Assembly (NCBI GenBank): GCA_030770535.1
Contig: JASVEC010000023.1
Span: 1-64,000, forward strand
Direction of reading: 5' to 3'
DNA from: Batkoa obscura
Lineage: Eukaryota > Entomophthoromycota > Entomophthoromycetes > Entomophthorales > Batkoaceae
DNA length: 64,000 bases
Of this stretch, positions 11,058 to 20,693 are shown piece after piece (position 1 is the stretch's first letter; each line of letters starts with the position of its first letter). The translations under genes and the position numbers were made by a program. Under the pieces are notes generated by a model. It was not told where the DNA came from. It ran no database searches and worked only from the letters and a program-made list of their open reading frames with translations.

Positions 11058-12803
11058 ATGTCAATCACTATTGTTAAACAAACTCAAATGAAAATTAAAG
11101 TAACTAAACCTTACCCCAAACCCAATACCAAAGATTCTACCACCAATACTAATACTTCTACAAAACAATCAGAGTCGATCCCTAATGATTTTAATGTAGA
11201 ATCAAATACCGATAACGTACCCACTACTAGCATTAGTGATGAGGATGATCGAAAGCTTCGAGATATCGAGATTGTGAAGTTAATCGCTGTTGCCACAGAT
11301 ATAAATTCTACTCCAATACAATATATGAACACAGAGCACAAACTCATTAAATATTACCTTGAAGATAACTTTCCAATCAATGGTGATACTGTTTCAGCTA
11401 CAAAGAACCTTGATAAATATATTGAATGGGCTATCAATCCTAGTAAAAGTTCAAGCTCAATTTATTCATTAGTTGACAAAGTTTACAATAAAAGTTTGGG
11501 ATCTATTAAAAAAGAAAATGCATTTGTTATTCCAAAGAAACTTGATTCAATTGAAGTTATAGAAGGCTTACCAGCCAAATATCATACTATGTTTCCATTT
11601 AATATAACGGAGGATGATTTAAAAGATAATACTAAAGATATAGAGACTGTTGGAGATCAAGATGATGACGATCTAAACATTAAAACTCAATATGAGATTC
11701 CTTCAACTGGTATATCGTTTATAAATAAATCGCTTGCCCATAATTATGATATTGAAAAAGACGAATTTACAGCAGACGAAAGTGAGTTGATGGAAGATAG
11801 CGAATTTGAGCTTGAAAACAATGATGTTTCTGCTCATTTTGAAAATGTCCAAGAAGAAACTCCACAGGAGCTAACTGAAATAGTTATTAGTGAAACAGTG
11901 CCGCCTACTCAAGTTCAAGCTGGCGATGTTAATGGATTGTCAGGAGACAAAGTAAATGAAAAAGAAAATCAACCTACCGATCAAACCAATGATGAAGTAA
12001 ATGATGCACAAGCACCGTCATATGGTTATGATTATACTGGTCCATATCCTCCTCCTTCCAATAACTACGGATATACTGGTCCATATCCTCCTCCTCCAAC
12101 TAACTATGGCTATAGTGGCCCATATCCTCCCCCTTCTCCACATACCTATGGATATAGTGTGCCTCCACCTCCACAACAATTTGGATATAATGCCCCATTA
12201 CCCCCTTATACTTATCCATATTATGCTCCTCCACCAAGCGAGTATAATAATTATCCCCATCCTGGGTATGCAGCAGATCCAAATAGTTATCAACCAGTTT
12301 ATTATAATGGTTACCCTTCCCACCATGGCCATGGTTATACCATCCCACAGCCAACATCTGCTAAAATAGAGATTAGACATCCATCTACAAGAAACAAAAA
12401 ATCAACTTCACCTAAAGATGATAGTAGCTCTAACGGTAAGGAAGTTAAAGAGACTAAAGGTTCAGAATGGACAAATTCAGAATGTGAGACTAATAAAGCA
12501 AACTCAAAGGTCAATGAGAGTAATGGTACTGGTACTAATAATGAGATACCACAAACAACCAATAAGAGAAGTCAATCTAATAATAATTATAAGCCTAAAG
12601 TGGAAGCTTATGATCCCAATGTAGAGCGTGGATACCCCCAATCTTATTCTAATAGCCCTAATGGACAAACTTGGAACGGAGGGCAAAACACTGGGTATAG
12701 TAACTATAATGGGAATAATTATCGAAATAATTATAAAGGTGGCTACAAAAAAAATTATAGGAAAAATCCAAATACGCCTAATGGAATAGAAGATGGTAAT
12801 TAA
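11058..12803 (+). CDS. Low-complexity protein with GPYPPP repeats
   Basis: An intronless 581-residue frame. Residues 1-60 are Thr/Asn/Ser-rich. About 60-165 look folded (LRDIEIVKLIAVATDIN, then a helical stretch). About 195-315 are acidic and rich in Glu/Asp. About 320-420 contain imperfect tandem GY.YTGPYPPP units rich in Pro, Tyr and Gly. The C-terminal 150 residues are Asn/Ser/Gly-rich with Tyr and Arg/Lys, ending in NYRKNPNTP-like sequence. There is no signal peptide or membrane segment. The composition resembles disordered, condensate-prone or RNA-associated proteins, but there is no RRM or other RNA-binding motif I can name. Codons across the repeats vary, so this is not a recent microsatellite expansion. 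Function unknown. Confidence 0.8.
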   Translation: MSITIVKQTQMKIKVTKPYPKPNTKDSTTNTNTSTKQSESIPNDFNVESNTDNVPTTSISDEDDRKLRDIEIVKLIAVATDINSTPIQYMNTEHKLIKYYLEDNFPINGDTVSATKNLDKYIEWAINPSKSSSSIYSLVDKVYNKSLGSIKKENAFVIPKKLDSIEVIEGLPAKYHTMFPFNITEDDLKDNTKDIETVGDQDDDDLNIKTQYEIPSTGISFINKSLAHNYDIEKDEFTADESELMEDSEFELENNDVSAHFENVQEETPQELTEIVISETVPPTQVQAGDVNGLSGDKVNEKENQPTDQTNDEVNDAQAPSYGYDYTGPYPPPSNNYGYTGPYPPPPTNYGYSGPYPPPSPHTYGYSVPPPPQQFGYNAPLPPYTYPYYAPPPSEYNNYPHPGYAADPNSYQPVYYNGYPSHHGHGYTIPQPTSAKIEIRHPSTRNKKSTSPKDDSSSNGKEVKETKGSEWTNSECETNKANSKVNESNGTGTNNEIPQTTNKRSQSNNNYKPKVEAYDPNVERGYPQSYSNSPNGQTWNGGQNTGYSNYNGNNYRNNYKGGYKKNYRKNPNTPNGIEDGN

Positions 12804-13011
12804 TAGCTTATAGATATGTTTGCTGGATTGTATTATTATTTTCATTGCTAATGTTAATAAAGTTAATTTATTTTTTTTATTTTTAGTTGAAATTTTGATT
12901 GATTTTAAAAATATTAAAGCACTACTGTTTTAATGTATTTTGAGTGATATAATCAATTACAGAAAAATAGGAGGTATTTGATCTTTCCTCAATCGAAAGA
13001 ATTTGAAATAT

Positions 13012-13111
13012 GGGGGATGTATTTTCGTGTTTAAGAATTTTACTAATAATTTTTCCACTCAAATAGTGCTTATAAGATAGAAAAAATAATGAAGCCAAAA
13101 AAAACATCCCC
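13012..13111 (+). mobile_element. Short MITE copy, ATAT duplication
   Basis: GGGGGATGTATTTTCG left end and AAACATCCCC right end, ATAT flanks at 13008-13011 and 13112-13115. A near-consensus copy. Confidence 0.85.
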
Positions 13112-14300
13112 ATATGTAAAAATAGCAATAATAAATTAAAAGTTTCAAATTTCCCTTAATTTTAAATTCTACTTAAGATGTAAATTAAGAAAAAAAGTAT
13201 CTGTCTCAATTGAGAGGTCAAATATCTCTACTTTTCCATAGTTGATTGTAGTATATTTTCATATTATTTAATTAAATGAAAGAAGTCAAAGAAAGCATAG
13301 ACAATGTAAGTATAAGAAGGGGTGAAATTAAAGGAAGCCAAGTAAACACTGGAATCTTATGTTTGAAACGATAGCCTTCAAAACTCAAAATTGTTCTGGT
13401 TTATTGTAACTCACCTAAGTAATAAAGGATATCACCAGAGTCTGAGTTAAAGAGATAAGTTATAGTAAATTAAATAGCTAAATCTATAATCAACTAGATA
13501 TGAAATTAAAAATAACATCTTTGCATTTTAAAAGCGTTTCTACTAAACTAATAATAATTCATGAGTTTCACTTATATTCTAAAAAGATCAATTAAACTTG
13601 GGCATTAATTTGCTTTATTTGATTAGCTATATTAAAACCTATCTATTAAGTATAAATTGTTTGAAAGGCTTAATATATAAATTATTTTTATAATAATCAT
13701 TTTATCCAATATTAGTCATTATTTTTCAAAATAATTGCTGATTTTAAAAATTACATAAACGATTTATATGCTATTATTATTTAATCCTTTATTACTTTTT
13801 AATTGTTCTTTTAAGTCTCTTATTTGATCAAAAATATTTCACTTTTAGTTTGGCATTGTCATCTTTATCTTTTATCTAAACCTGACAAAATCTATCCTTA
13901 GACTCCTTTCCTACCCTTTTCTGTAAGACCCTTAACTTTAATAGCGTCCTTCAGACTATGAATCAAACATGGAGTTTTCATATTTTAGATTATAAACGGT
14001 ATTCCATGTTTTTTAAATATTTTATTAAACAGCCCTTTCTAATAAAAGGCAATTCTAAAACCTTTGTGCTACTAATGACAATGATTAAGTAGATCTAAAG
14101 TTACTGTCAAATCCCTATTTCAGCTCTAGCTCATATCTATAAAGACTCATTAGATCCTGTGTAATGAATTTTAGTTTCTATGGTCTGTTCACTATTTTTT
14201 ATCACCTTTATCACTAAACTCATCGCTAACCTTTTGTTCTGATGTGTTCGTAAAAAACCAAAGTGTAATAGAACTGAAATTATAATTATTATAAGCATTT

Positions 14301-14398
14301 GGGGATTTTTTTTTGGCTTCATTACTTTTTCTACCTTTTAAGCACTATTTGAGCGGAAAAATTGTTAGTAAAGTTCTTAAATACAAAAATACAGCCCC
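14301..14398 (-). mobile_element. Short MITE copy, ATTT duplication
   Basis: GGGGATTTTTTTTTGGC left end and CAGCCCC right end with the AAGCACTATTTGAGCGG core. Exact ATTT flanks at 14297-14300 and 14399-14402. Confidence 0.85.
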
Positions 14399-14503
14399 AT
14401 TTGTTATTTTTTTGGACTGTTTCCAATAATTACAAATTTAATCAAGGCAAATTTGAAATTCAAAAACATAAATAATTTATTTATAAAACTAAAACGAACA
14501 GAC

Positions 14504-15832
14504 TTAATAACCATCGTGACTGCCATATCCTTTGCTCTGTCCTTTACTGTAGCCATAACTTCCATAATTAGACCCATAACCATACCCTTTGTTTCTTGAG
14601 CCATAATCATAGTCTCTATTTCTTGAACCATAGCCATAGCCTCTGTTTCTTGAGCCGTAACCATAACCTCTATTTCTTGAGCCATAGCCATAACCTCTAT
14701 TTCTTGAGCCATAGCCATAACCTCTATTCCTTGAGCCATAGCCATAACCTCTGTTTCTTGAGCCATAGCCATAGCTTCCGTAACCATCGTTACCATATCC
14801 GTAACCATAGCCGCTATAGCCCCTGTTACCATAACCATAACCGTAGTAATTAAAGCCATTAGTACTACTATCTGATCCTGAAGAACCAGATTCATCAGGG
14901 CTTCCATTAGAACTTGGAGAACCTAAAATAGCATCGCTTCCTAAGTTACCAGGCATTTGATTTGGATTTGGACTATCAGAAGCACTTGAAGCGTCAGTAT
15001 CTCCTAAATTGTTTGGAATTTGATTTGAGTCTGAACTACCAGATACGCCTGAAGCTCCAGTGTCTGATAAGCTGCCAGACGTTTGACTTGAATCTGGATT
15101 TCCAGAAGCCCCTGAAGCATCAGTACCTCCTAAATTGCTTGGGATTTGGTTTGAGTCTGGATTACTAGATACACCTATGTTTCCTAAGTTGCCAGGCATT
15201 TGGTTCAGATCTGGGTTATTAGAGGCTCCTGAAGCACCAATGCCTCCTAAATTGCTTGGGATTTGATTTGGGTCTGGGTTCCCTGAAGTCCCTGAAGTAT
15301 CAGTGCTTCCTAAGTTGCTTGGGATTTGATTTGAGTCTGAACTACCAGATACGCCTGAAGCTCCAGTGTCTGATAAGTTGCCAGACGTTTGATTTGAATC
15401 TGGATTTCCAGAAGCCTCTGAAGCATCAGTACCTCCTAAATTGCTTGGGATTTGATTTAGATCTGGGCTACCAGATACACTTGCACCTCCTAAGTTACCA
15501 GGTATTTGGTTTGGGTCTGGAATGCTAGATGCTCCGGCGTCTCCTAAATTATTTGGAATTTGACTTGAGCCTGAGACACTTGATTGTCCAGCACCTTCAG
15601 AGTTGCTCGGAACTTGATTGGGATCTGGGACTCCAAGAGACCCGTCGCCCTGAAAGCTAGTAGAGTTAACAGCTGGATAATTGTAACCGTTTCCGTAGCT
15701 ACTTTGATATGTGGCTTGACTTCCAGTAGGTTGAGGATTTGAAATCGTTCCTTGATTAGAATTGCCTTCTGGTAAATTTAAAGCTGAGATGATAGCTAAG
15801 AAAGGAAGAAGTTCAATAATCATATTTTTCAT
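14504..15832 (-). CDS. Secreted tandem-repeat protein (Asn/Ser/Gly blocks, GYGYGSRNR tail)
   Basis: A 442-residue intronless frame. The N terminus (MKNMIIELLPFLAIISA) is a likely cleaved signal peptide. Residues about 80-320 are imperfect repeats of roughly 25-30 residues built on units such as NPDSNQIPSNLGGTDASGAS. Residues about 320-442 are Gly/Tyr-rich, with about six nearly identical nine-residue GYGYGSRNR units followed by SYGYSKGQ-like sequence. No folded catalytic domain is apparent. This resembles fungal cell-surface or extracellular structural proteins, or Gly/Tyr-rich adhesive proteins, by composition only. The DNA of the GYGYGSRNR units is nearly identical, so copy number probably varies between strains. 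The start is chosen for the signal peptide. Function unknown. Confidence 0.82.
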   Translation of the reverse strand: MKNMIIELLPFLAIISALNLPEGNSNQGTISNPQPTGSQATYQSSYGNGYNYPAVNSTSFQGDGSLGVPDPNQVPSNSEGAGQSSVSGSSQIPNNLGDAGASSIPDPNQIPGNLGGASVSGSPDLNQIPSNLGGTDASEASGNPDSNQTSGNLSDTGASGVSGSSDSNQIPSNLGSTDTSGTSGNPDPNQIPSNLGGIGASGASNNPDLNQMPGNLGNIGVSSNPDSNQIPSNLGGTDASGASGNPDSSQTSGSLSDTGASGVSGSSDSNQIPNNLGDTDASSASDSPNPNQMPGNLGSDAILGSPSSNGSPDESGSSGSDSSTNGFNYYGYGYGNRGYSGYGYGYGNDGYGSYGYGSRNRGYGYGSRNRGYGYGSRNRGYGYGSRNRGYGYGSRNRGYGYGSRNRDYDYGSRNKGYGYGSNYGSYGYSKGQSKGYGSHDGY

Positions 15833-16879
15833 TTTTAATGTTTGTGAGCTGAATAAAGAGTCTCAAGAATGCCTTAATTTAATAAAATACAATAAATAAA
15901 TCCGATTTATACAATAGATAGTGAGTTAATTTAATAATTATAACTTTATTCTTTTTGTTCTTTATATACTGTTATTTTACTACTCATAAAGTAGATTTTA
16001 TGTTACATTGCATTTTGCACAATTCATCTTTGCAAGCCACTTTCATTCACAGAGTTATTGAATTTACTGTAAGGACTTTCTATTAGGTAAATTTTCTTAG
16101 GCTATCTTAACTAGAGTCCAATTTCCGGTTGACTTACATTGATATTAAAAGCCCTTTGCTATTTTTAAATTTCTATTATGCATCATTTAAAACGCCAAGG
16201 TTATCTTTATGCATTATTTGGGTTTAATAAAATATGAAGTTAGTTAAACTATTTTGAAAGTGAATCGTTTTACAGGTTTTAAGTCTTTACTAACTAATTA
16301 ACTACTTGTTTAAGAAAAATCTTGTAATAAAATTTGGCAAAACATATAAACAGATTAAAATTGGCCATATGATAATATTTTTTTGCTCTATCACTTTTTC
16401 CATTTTTTTAAACACTATTTGAGTGAAAAGGTTAATAATAAAATTCTTAAAAAAACATATCCCCATATAAAACTTCTAAAAATTACCAGTAAATAAATCG
16501 CAAAAAAGCTACAACAGTTATAAAGCCTTGGTTTGCAGCTGTTTAACTCAAATACTATTCTTTTGTTAGAATGAAACTTTGTTAGCTTTATAAGCATGAA
16601 AAAGTTAAGGGATTAAAAATTTATGTACTCTTAAAACTTTGCTACAAAGCTTAGTTTACCTTGAGTTTTAAAGATTAGCAATGTATTTCAACTAAAATAT
16701 CATTTAGTATAATGATCATAGAAAACAGCTAATAAACTATTAAATAAATATAGTTTTTATTATTTCTTATTTTTCTTATTTCTTATAAAGAAGTGAAGGG
16801 TAAAAAATAGCTGGTTTAAAATTTTAAGAGGGTATCAAATACAAAATAATTAACTACTATTCTTTATAATCATTGAGAT
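15833..16879. other. Spacer with one MITE copy
   Basis: AT-rich sequence upstream of the secreted repeat protein and downstream of the Kunitz-like gene. The only feature recognised is the MITE copy at 16371-16464. Confidence 0.6.
16371..16464 (-). mobile_element. Diverged short MITE copy, ATAT duplication
   Basis: Left end GATAATATT has drifted; the right end CATATCCCC is clear; internal TTTTTAAACACTATTTGAG core. ATAT flanks at 16367-16370 and 16465-16468. Confidence 0.72.
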
Positions 16880-17503
16880 TTATAATATTATTCTTCCAGG
16901 TGTTAATACACATTGATTATAACAAGAATTAAAGTCATTAAATATCGAATCGGTACAGTTATCAACTTCATAATCAACACATTCTTCACCATCAAAAAAG
17001 TAGCGTATCCCGTATAACTCTTCTGGTGAACAATCTTGATATTCATATGGTAATTTATTACACAAATCATTCTTTAAGTCAAATATTTTAAGACCATTTA
17101 TCTTCCCCTCCTTTTTATCGGCTGTATCGATCACACTTTTAGGGTCTAAACAAAATCATTAGATGAAAAAAGATCAACTCATTTTTTTAACTTACTTTTT
17201 TCTGGTTTTGTCGAATCCTTATTTCCTTTATTATCTTCTTTTACCTTGTTTTTAGAGGAACTGGACATATCACTTTCGATAGCATTACTGTTATTGCTTG
17301 TTGCATATGTTGGTTTTTTGCGGTGGCTTGAGCTAAGTTAGAATTTATAATGGTATCGTTTACGACAGAAGGGATTTTAGGCGCTTATTATTTAAAAAGG
17401 TTATTAGAACATGTCAAACATCAATGTACAACAACTACTTACCATTAATTTTTGAAGCCGAATAAACTTGTAATAGCAAGGTTGAAAATATTAATATTCT
17501 CAT
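16880..17503 (-). CDS. Secreted Kunitz/BPTI-like Cys-rich protein, middle exon structure unresolved
   Basis: The last exon (16880-17145) encodes six cysteines spaced C-x9-C-x16-C-x7-C-x10-C-x3-C with IRYFFDGEEC before the third. The order and the RYFF...C...Y...C...F..C...C pattern closely match the Kunitz/BPTI fold (spacing in BPTI is 8-15-7-12-3), so I call it Kunitz-like rather than canonical. The first exon (17443-17503) begins MRILIFSTLLLQVYSAS, a good signal peptide, and ends at a GTAAGT donor. An exon ending at 17196 supplies a Ser/Lys/Asn-rich linker (SDMSSSSKNKVKED) that continues in frame into the Kunitz exon. How exon 1 joins this linker is not clear: no acceptor keeps both frames in one simple intron of usual size. 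Product expected: a small secreted protease inhibitor or derived fold. Confidence 0.62.
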
Positions 17504-18373
17504 TTTGTATATAGGATCCTAAAAGTTATTGTCCAGCAATTATATAATAAAGTAAATGATAAAGAAAACAACTATTAGTTTTCTACTTTTGGTGATCATT
17601 TGAATTTATTAGCATCTTTATTTTTCGTTGATCAATAAAAAATCTTTATTTAAATTATTTCTTTTTACTATTTTAGTAAATTGAGCTCTTTTTGATTTGA
17701 CCATTATCTCCCATAACTCTATTGTGACTTAGCTAACTGTTCATTTAAGAGTAAAATTTTGCTAAAACAAACTAAAACATAATGATTAGCCAAAAAAAAA
17801 CTAAAAAAACGAATAAATGGCCCCCAAAAGCTATAGCAAGTAAAATCACAATAGAACTGCAACAGTTTTATTTTATTGCCAGATTATCAAATTGGAATTT
17901 TGGAAGTCTAATTCGATCCTAAATTTAAATTAACTTCAAACTCAATATGCTTTTTGCCCACCAATACTCTCACTTCATCAAAGTATTGCAGCGTTAATAA
18001 CTCAGCGTTGTTTAGATTTTGATTTCAAAAATGTTTAAGGGTGCCATGTAATAGATTATTATTTCAAGTTAATCTTCACACATTATTACCAACATTGTGG
18101 TATTAAAAATCTTGTTAATGTACCTATTTTTTTCTAATACCTTGTCAAACTTAACACACTTGCCCACAAGGATTCTGCGTCTTTTGAAAAAAGTGATTTT
18201 TAACTTTTGCTATAGGATAATTTCTAAAGTAATCTAAGATTTTGATTGAAAAATTAGCTTACCATTAAACATTCTACTTTTCTTCATGTTAGTTGTTTTC
18301 ACAGCTACTGTCTATTATTCCATTACTTATTTGTTATCTGTCAGTAAATACCTACTATTTATCAAAATCATGT

Positions 18374-18481
18374 GTGGATGTCTCTTTTTATTTAAGAAAT
18401 TTATTAACAACTTTTTCGCTCAAATAGTACTTGAAGAATGGAGAAAGCTGTTAGCGAACTTCTTTAAAAAGAGACATCCTC
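18374..18481 (+). mobile_element. MITE variant with extended terminal repeats, ATGT duplication
   Basis: Ends GTGGATGTCTCTTTTTATTT and the inverted AAAAAGAGACATCCTC share a TGTCTCTTTTT block absent from the main family. The core CGCTCAAATAGTACTTGAAG is related to the family. Exact ATGT flanks at 18370-18373 and 18482-18485. Confidence 0.8.
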
Positions 18482-18664
18482 ATGTATTCAATATTTGAAC
18501 TTACATTAATCTCAGGTACCGTAATATTAAAACTAAAAATATATCTAATTTAAATTTTTCATCACATTGATAAAATATCTTTCATGTTTTGTAAAACAAC
18601 ATAAGTTTCTATTTGAATATTTAACGCAATATATTTCAATATGTATATTTTATTTAATTACATA

Positions 18665-18757
18665 GGGGCATTTTTTTGACTTCACTTTTTTATCTTTTAA
18701 GCGCTATTTGAGCAGAATAACCACTGATAAGATTTTTCAACAAAAAAATACATCTCC
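18665..18757 (-). mobile_element. Short MITE copy with 5-bp ACATA flanks
   Basis: GGGGCATTTTTTTGAC left end and ACATCTCC right end with the TTTAAGCGCTATTTGAGC core. ACATA is repeated at 18660-18664 and 18758-18762; all other datable copies show 4 bp. Confidence 0.78.
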
Positions 18758-19555
18758 ACATACTATCAATAACTTGTACATTATGGATATACTTTTATTT
18801 CAATTTACTGATTTTAGTTTTAAAAAAATAATTATAAATCAAGATTTTACCATTATTTTTTAACTTCTATTATACTATTCCATATATTGTACAAATGTAT
18901 TAAATACTATGTATTAAGCAATAAATGCCCTTTGGAATGATGTTATTAGAATTTCTAACATTAACATATTGTATATCAAAAAGACCTTAACTATATTTTA
19001 CATTGTAAAATTTCACTTTGCCTAATATTAATATTTTAATAAACTTACTGTTACTAAAAAAGTTAATAAGTGTCATTGGTTTTTGACTATAAACAAGTTA
19101 TTTACAAGTGAAAATTATTTACTGTCAGCCTTATACTTCCTACTATCATAACTTGCCCAAAAAATGAAGGAATTTATGAAAACACTTAATAGTTTTTGAT
19201 AGTTTGTAGCGCATACTTAAACCTATTTAGCTATGCTTTCGCCATAATTAATTGTTATTTTCATGTGCTAAGTATTATAGCAGTTCGCTGCTTTGTAAAG
19301 AGAATAATTTAATTGTAAACTAATAGTTAAGTGTAATTTGGTTATCTGATTTAAACTAACTTTAGAAAATTGAACATGGTTGTATTAACTAAGAAACAAA
19401 AATGGTAGTGGTTGATTTAAAAAATCTAAAAATGACAAAGCTCGAAAATCAAGGAACAAAAAAAGGAAGAATAAGATTCAAGTCACAGGTACTGAATAAA
19501 AGGTATGAATTAATTGAAATAGAATTTTTTTTTGTATCAATCTAATTACTAAAAA

Positions 19556-20144
19556 ATGAAGTTTACTCCAATTTTAAGCTTAGCTTTATTGTTTAATGGC
19601 ATCACTGCTGAGGACAACGCAGCCTCAAAAGTATTAACTAAGGATAATAAAGACTTAGTGAAGAAAGGTTTATGGTACCAATAATTATTTAGCTTTATTA
19701 ATTTTATTAACTATTAAACATATAGGTTTGTTAAATTATACACTCCAAGTTGCAAATACAGTAGACGCTTAGGTAAAAACAAAGGGTTTAATATATCTAA
19801 ATATCTAAATATCTAACTTCTTTACAGCCCCCCACTGGACAAACATCACTGAAAGCTTAAGAGCTTGGAGTAATGACGCCAAATTTAATTTTGCTGAAGT
19901 AGACTGCAAGGAGAACAGTAGTCTTTGTTCTGATTTAAAAGTCGATGGGTTTCCTACCCTTAACTTGTAATTTTTTGCAATTCTTTTTTAGTGAGATATT
20001 AATTGAATTTTGAAAATTAGGTTCAAAGATGGTGAATATCAAGGCGAATGTTTAACCCGTGAAGGTGCCGATGAGTTGCTTATTTGTGTTAAGGACTATG
20101 TTGACAAATATCAATTAAAAGCTCCTGAAAAATTACAAGTTTAA
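19556..20144 (+). CDS. Small ER/secreted thioredoxin-fold protein with CKYS site
   Basis: Four exons (19556-19674, 19726-19772, 19828-19966, 20021-20144) give 142 residues in one clean frame. N terminus MKFTPILSLALLFNGITA is a signal peptide. The thioredoxin domain reads WFVKLYTPSCKYSRRL at the place where PDI family members have WFVKFYAPWCGHCKRL, then APHW, AEVDC and the cis-Pro segment GFPTLNLF. The active site is therefore C-x-x-S: the second, resolving cysteine is replaced. Such sites can form mixed disulfides but are not expected to act as ordinary dithiol oxidoreductases. All three intron positions match the first domain of the neighbouring gene at 20694, so the two arose by tandem duplication. 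No C-terminal HDEL-like or dilysine retention signal is seen (ends EKLQV). Confidence 0.9.
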
Positions 20145-20192
20145 TAATAAATGGAATTAACATGAACCTACTTTTGTTACTATTATATATAT

Positions 20193-20290
20193 GGGGATGT
20201 ATTTTTGTGTTTAAGAATTTTACTAACAATTTTTCTGCTCAAATAGCGCTTAAAAAATGGAGAAAACAATGAAGCCAAAAAAACACCCTC
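20193..20290 (+). mobile_element. Short MITE copy, ATAT duplication
   Basis: GGGGATGTATTTTTGTGTTT left end and ACACCCTC right end, core CAAATAGCGCTTAAAAAATG. ATAT at 20189-20192 and 20291-20294. It lies between the two duplicated PDI-like genes and is otherwise the only feature of that 550-bp spacer. Confidence 0.85.
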
Positions 20291-20693
20291 ATATCTTTAT
20301 TGAACATGTGTTTTATATTTTAATAGTAAGCTTAATAGACTTTTAAGCTAATAATAAAAATATCCTTTTAACCTTTTCTGTTTCGTTTTTATCCCATCTT
20401 TATTTAATTGCACTCTATAATTCAAATATAACACTTTTAAAATGTAATAAATTTGATTTTAAACTTTTTTATATTATATTATATTACTAATTACGCAGCT
20501 TATAAACCTGAACCATAAATCTTTACTATAATGCTAATAAAATGGAAAGTTAGAAGTTTAATAGGAGTATAAAAAGTTGGAGGCTCAAATCCAAAACACG
20601 AATAAAATCAAGCCAAGCAAAAAACAATAATAAGTGAGAAATTAAAAAAATATTATCACCATCTTTTTTATACATTAACTATAAATATCAAAG

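Larger units (their letters stand above)
12804..14503. other. Spacer with two MITE copies
   Basis: AT-rich DNA between convergent genes, with MITE copies at 13012-13111 and 14301-14398. No other gene seen. Small frames at 12922-13128 and 14137-14322 lie over the MITEs or in AT-rich sequence and are not supported. Confidence 0.6.
17504..19555. other. Spacer with two MITE copies
   Basis: AT-rich DNA with a MITE variant at 18374-18481 and a copy at 18665-18757. The 70-codon frame at 18286-18498 lies over the first one and is discounted. Purine-rich sequence near 19380-19500 precedes the PDI-like gene. No gene recognised. Confidence 0.55.

Noticed and set aside
14596-14853. A His/Ser/Leu-rich plus-strand frame
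   Set aside because: Antisense shadow of the GYGYGSRNR repeats.
20578-20600. Possible tRNA B-box (GGCTCAAATCC) near 20581-20591
   Set aside because: No matching A-box, acceptor stem or anticodon arm can be folded around it.
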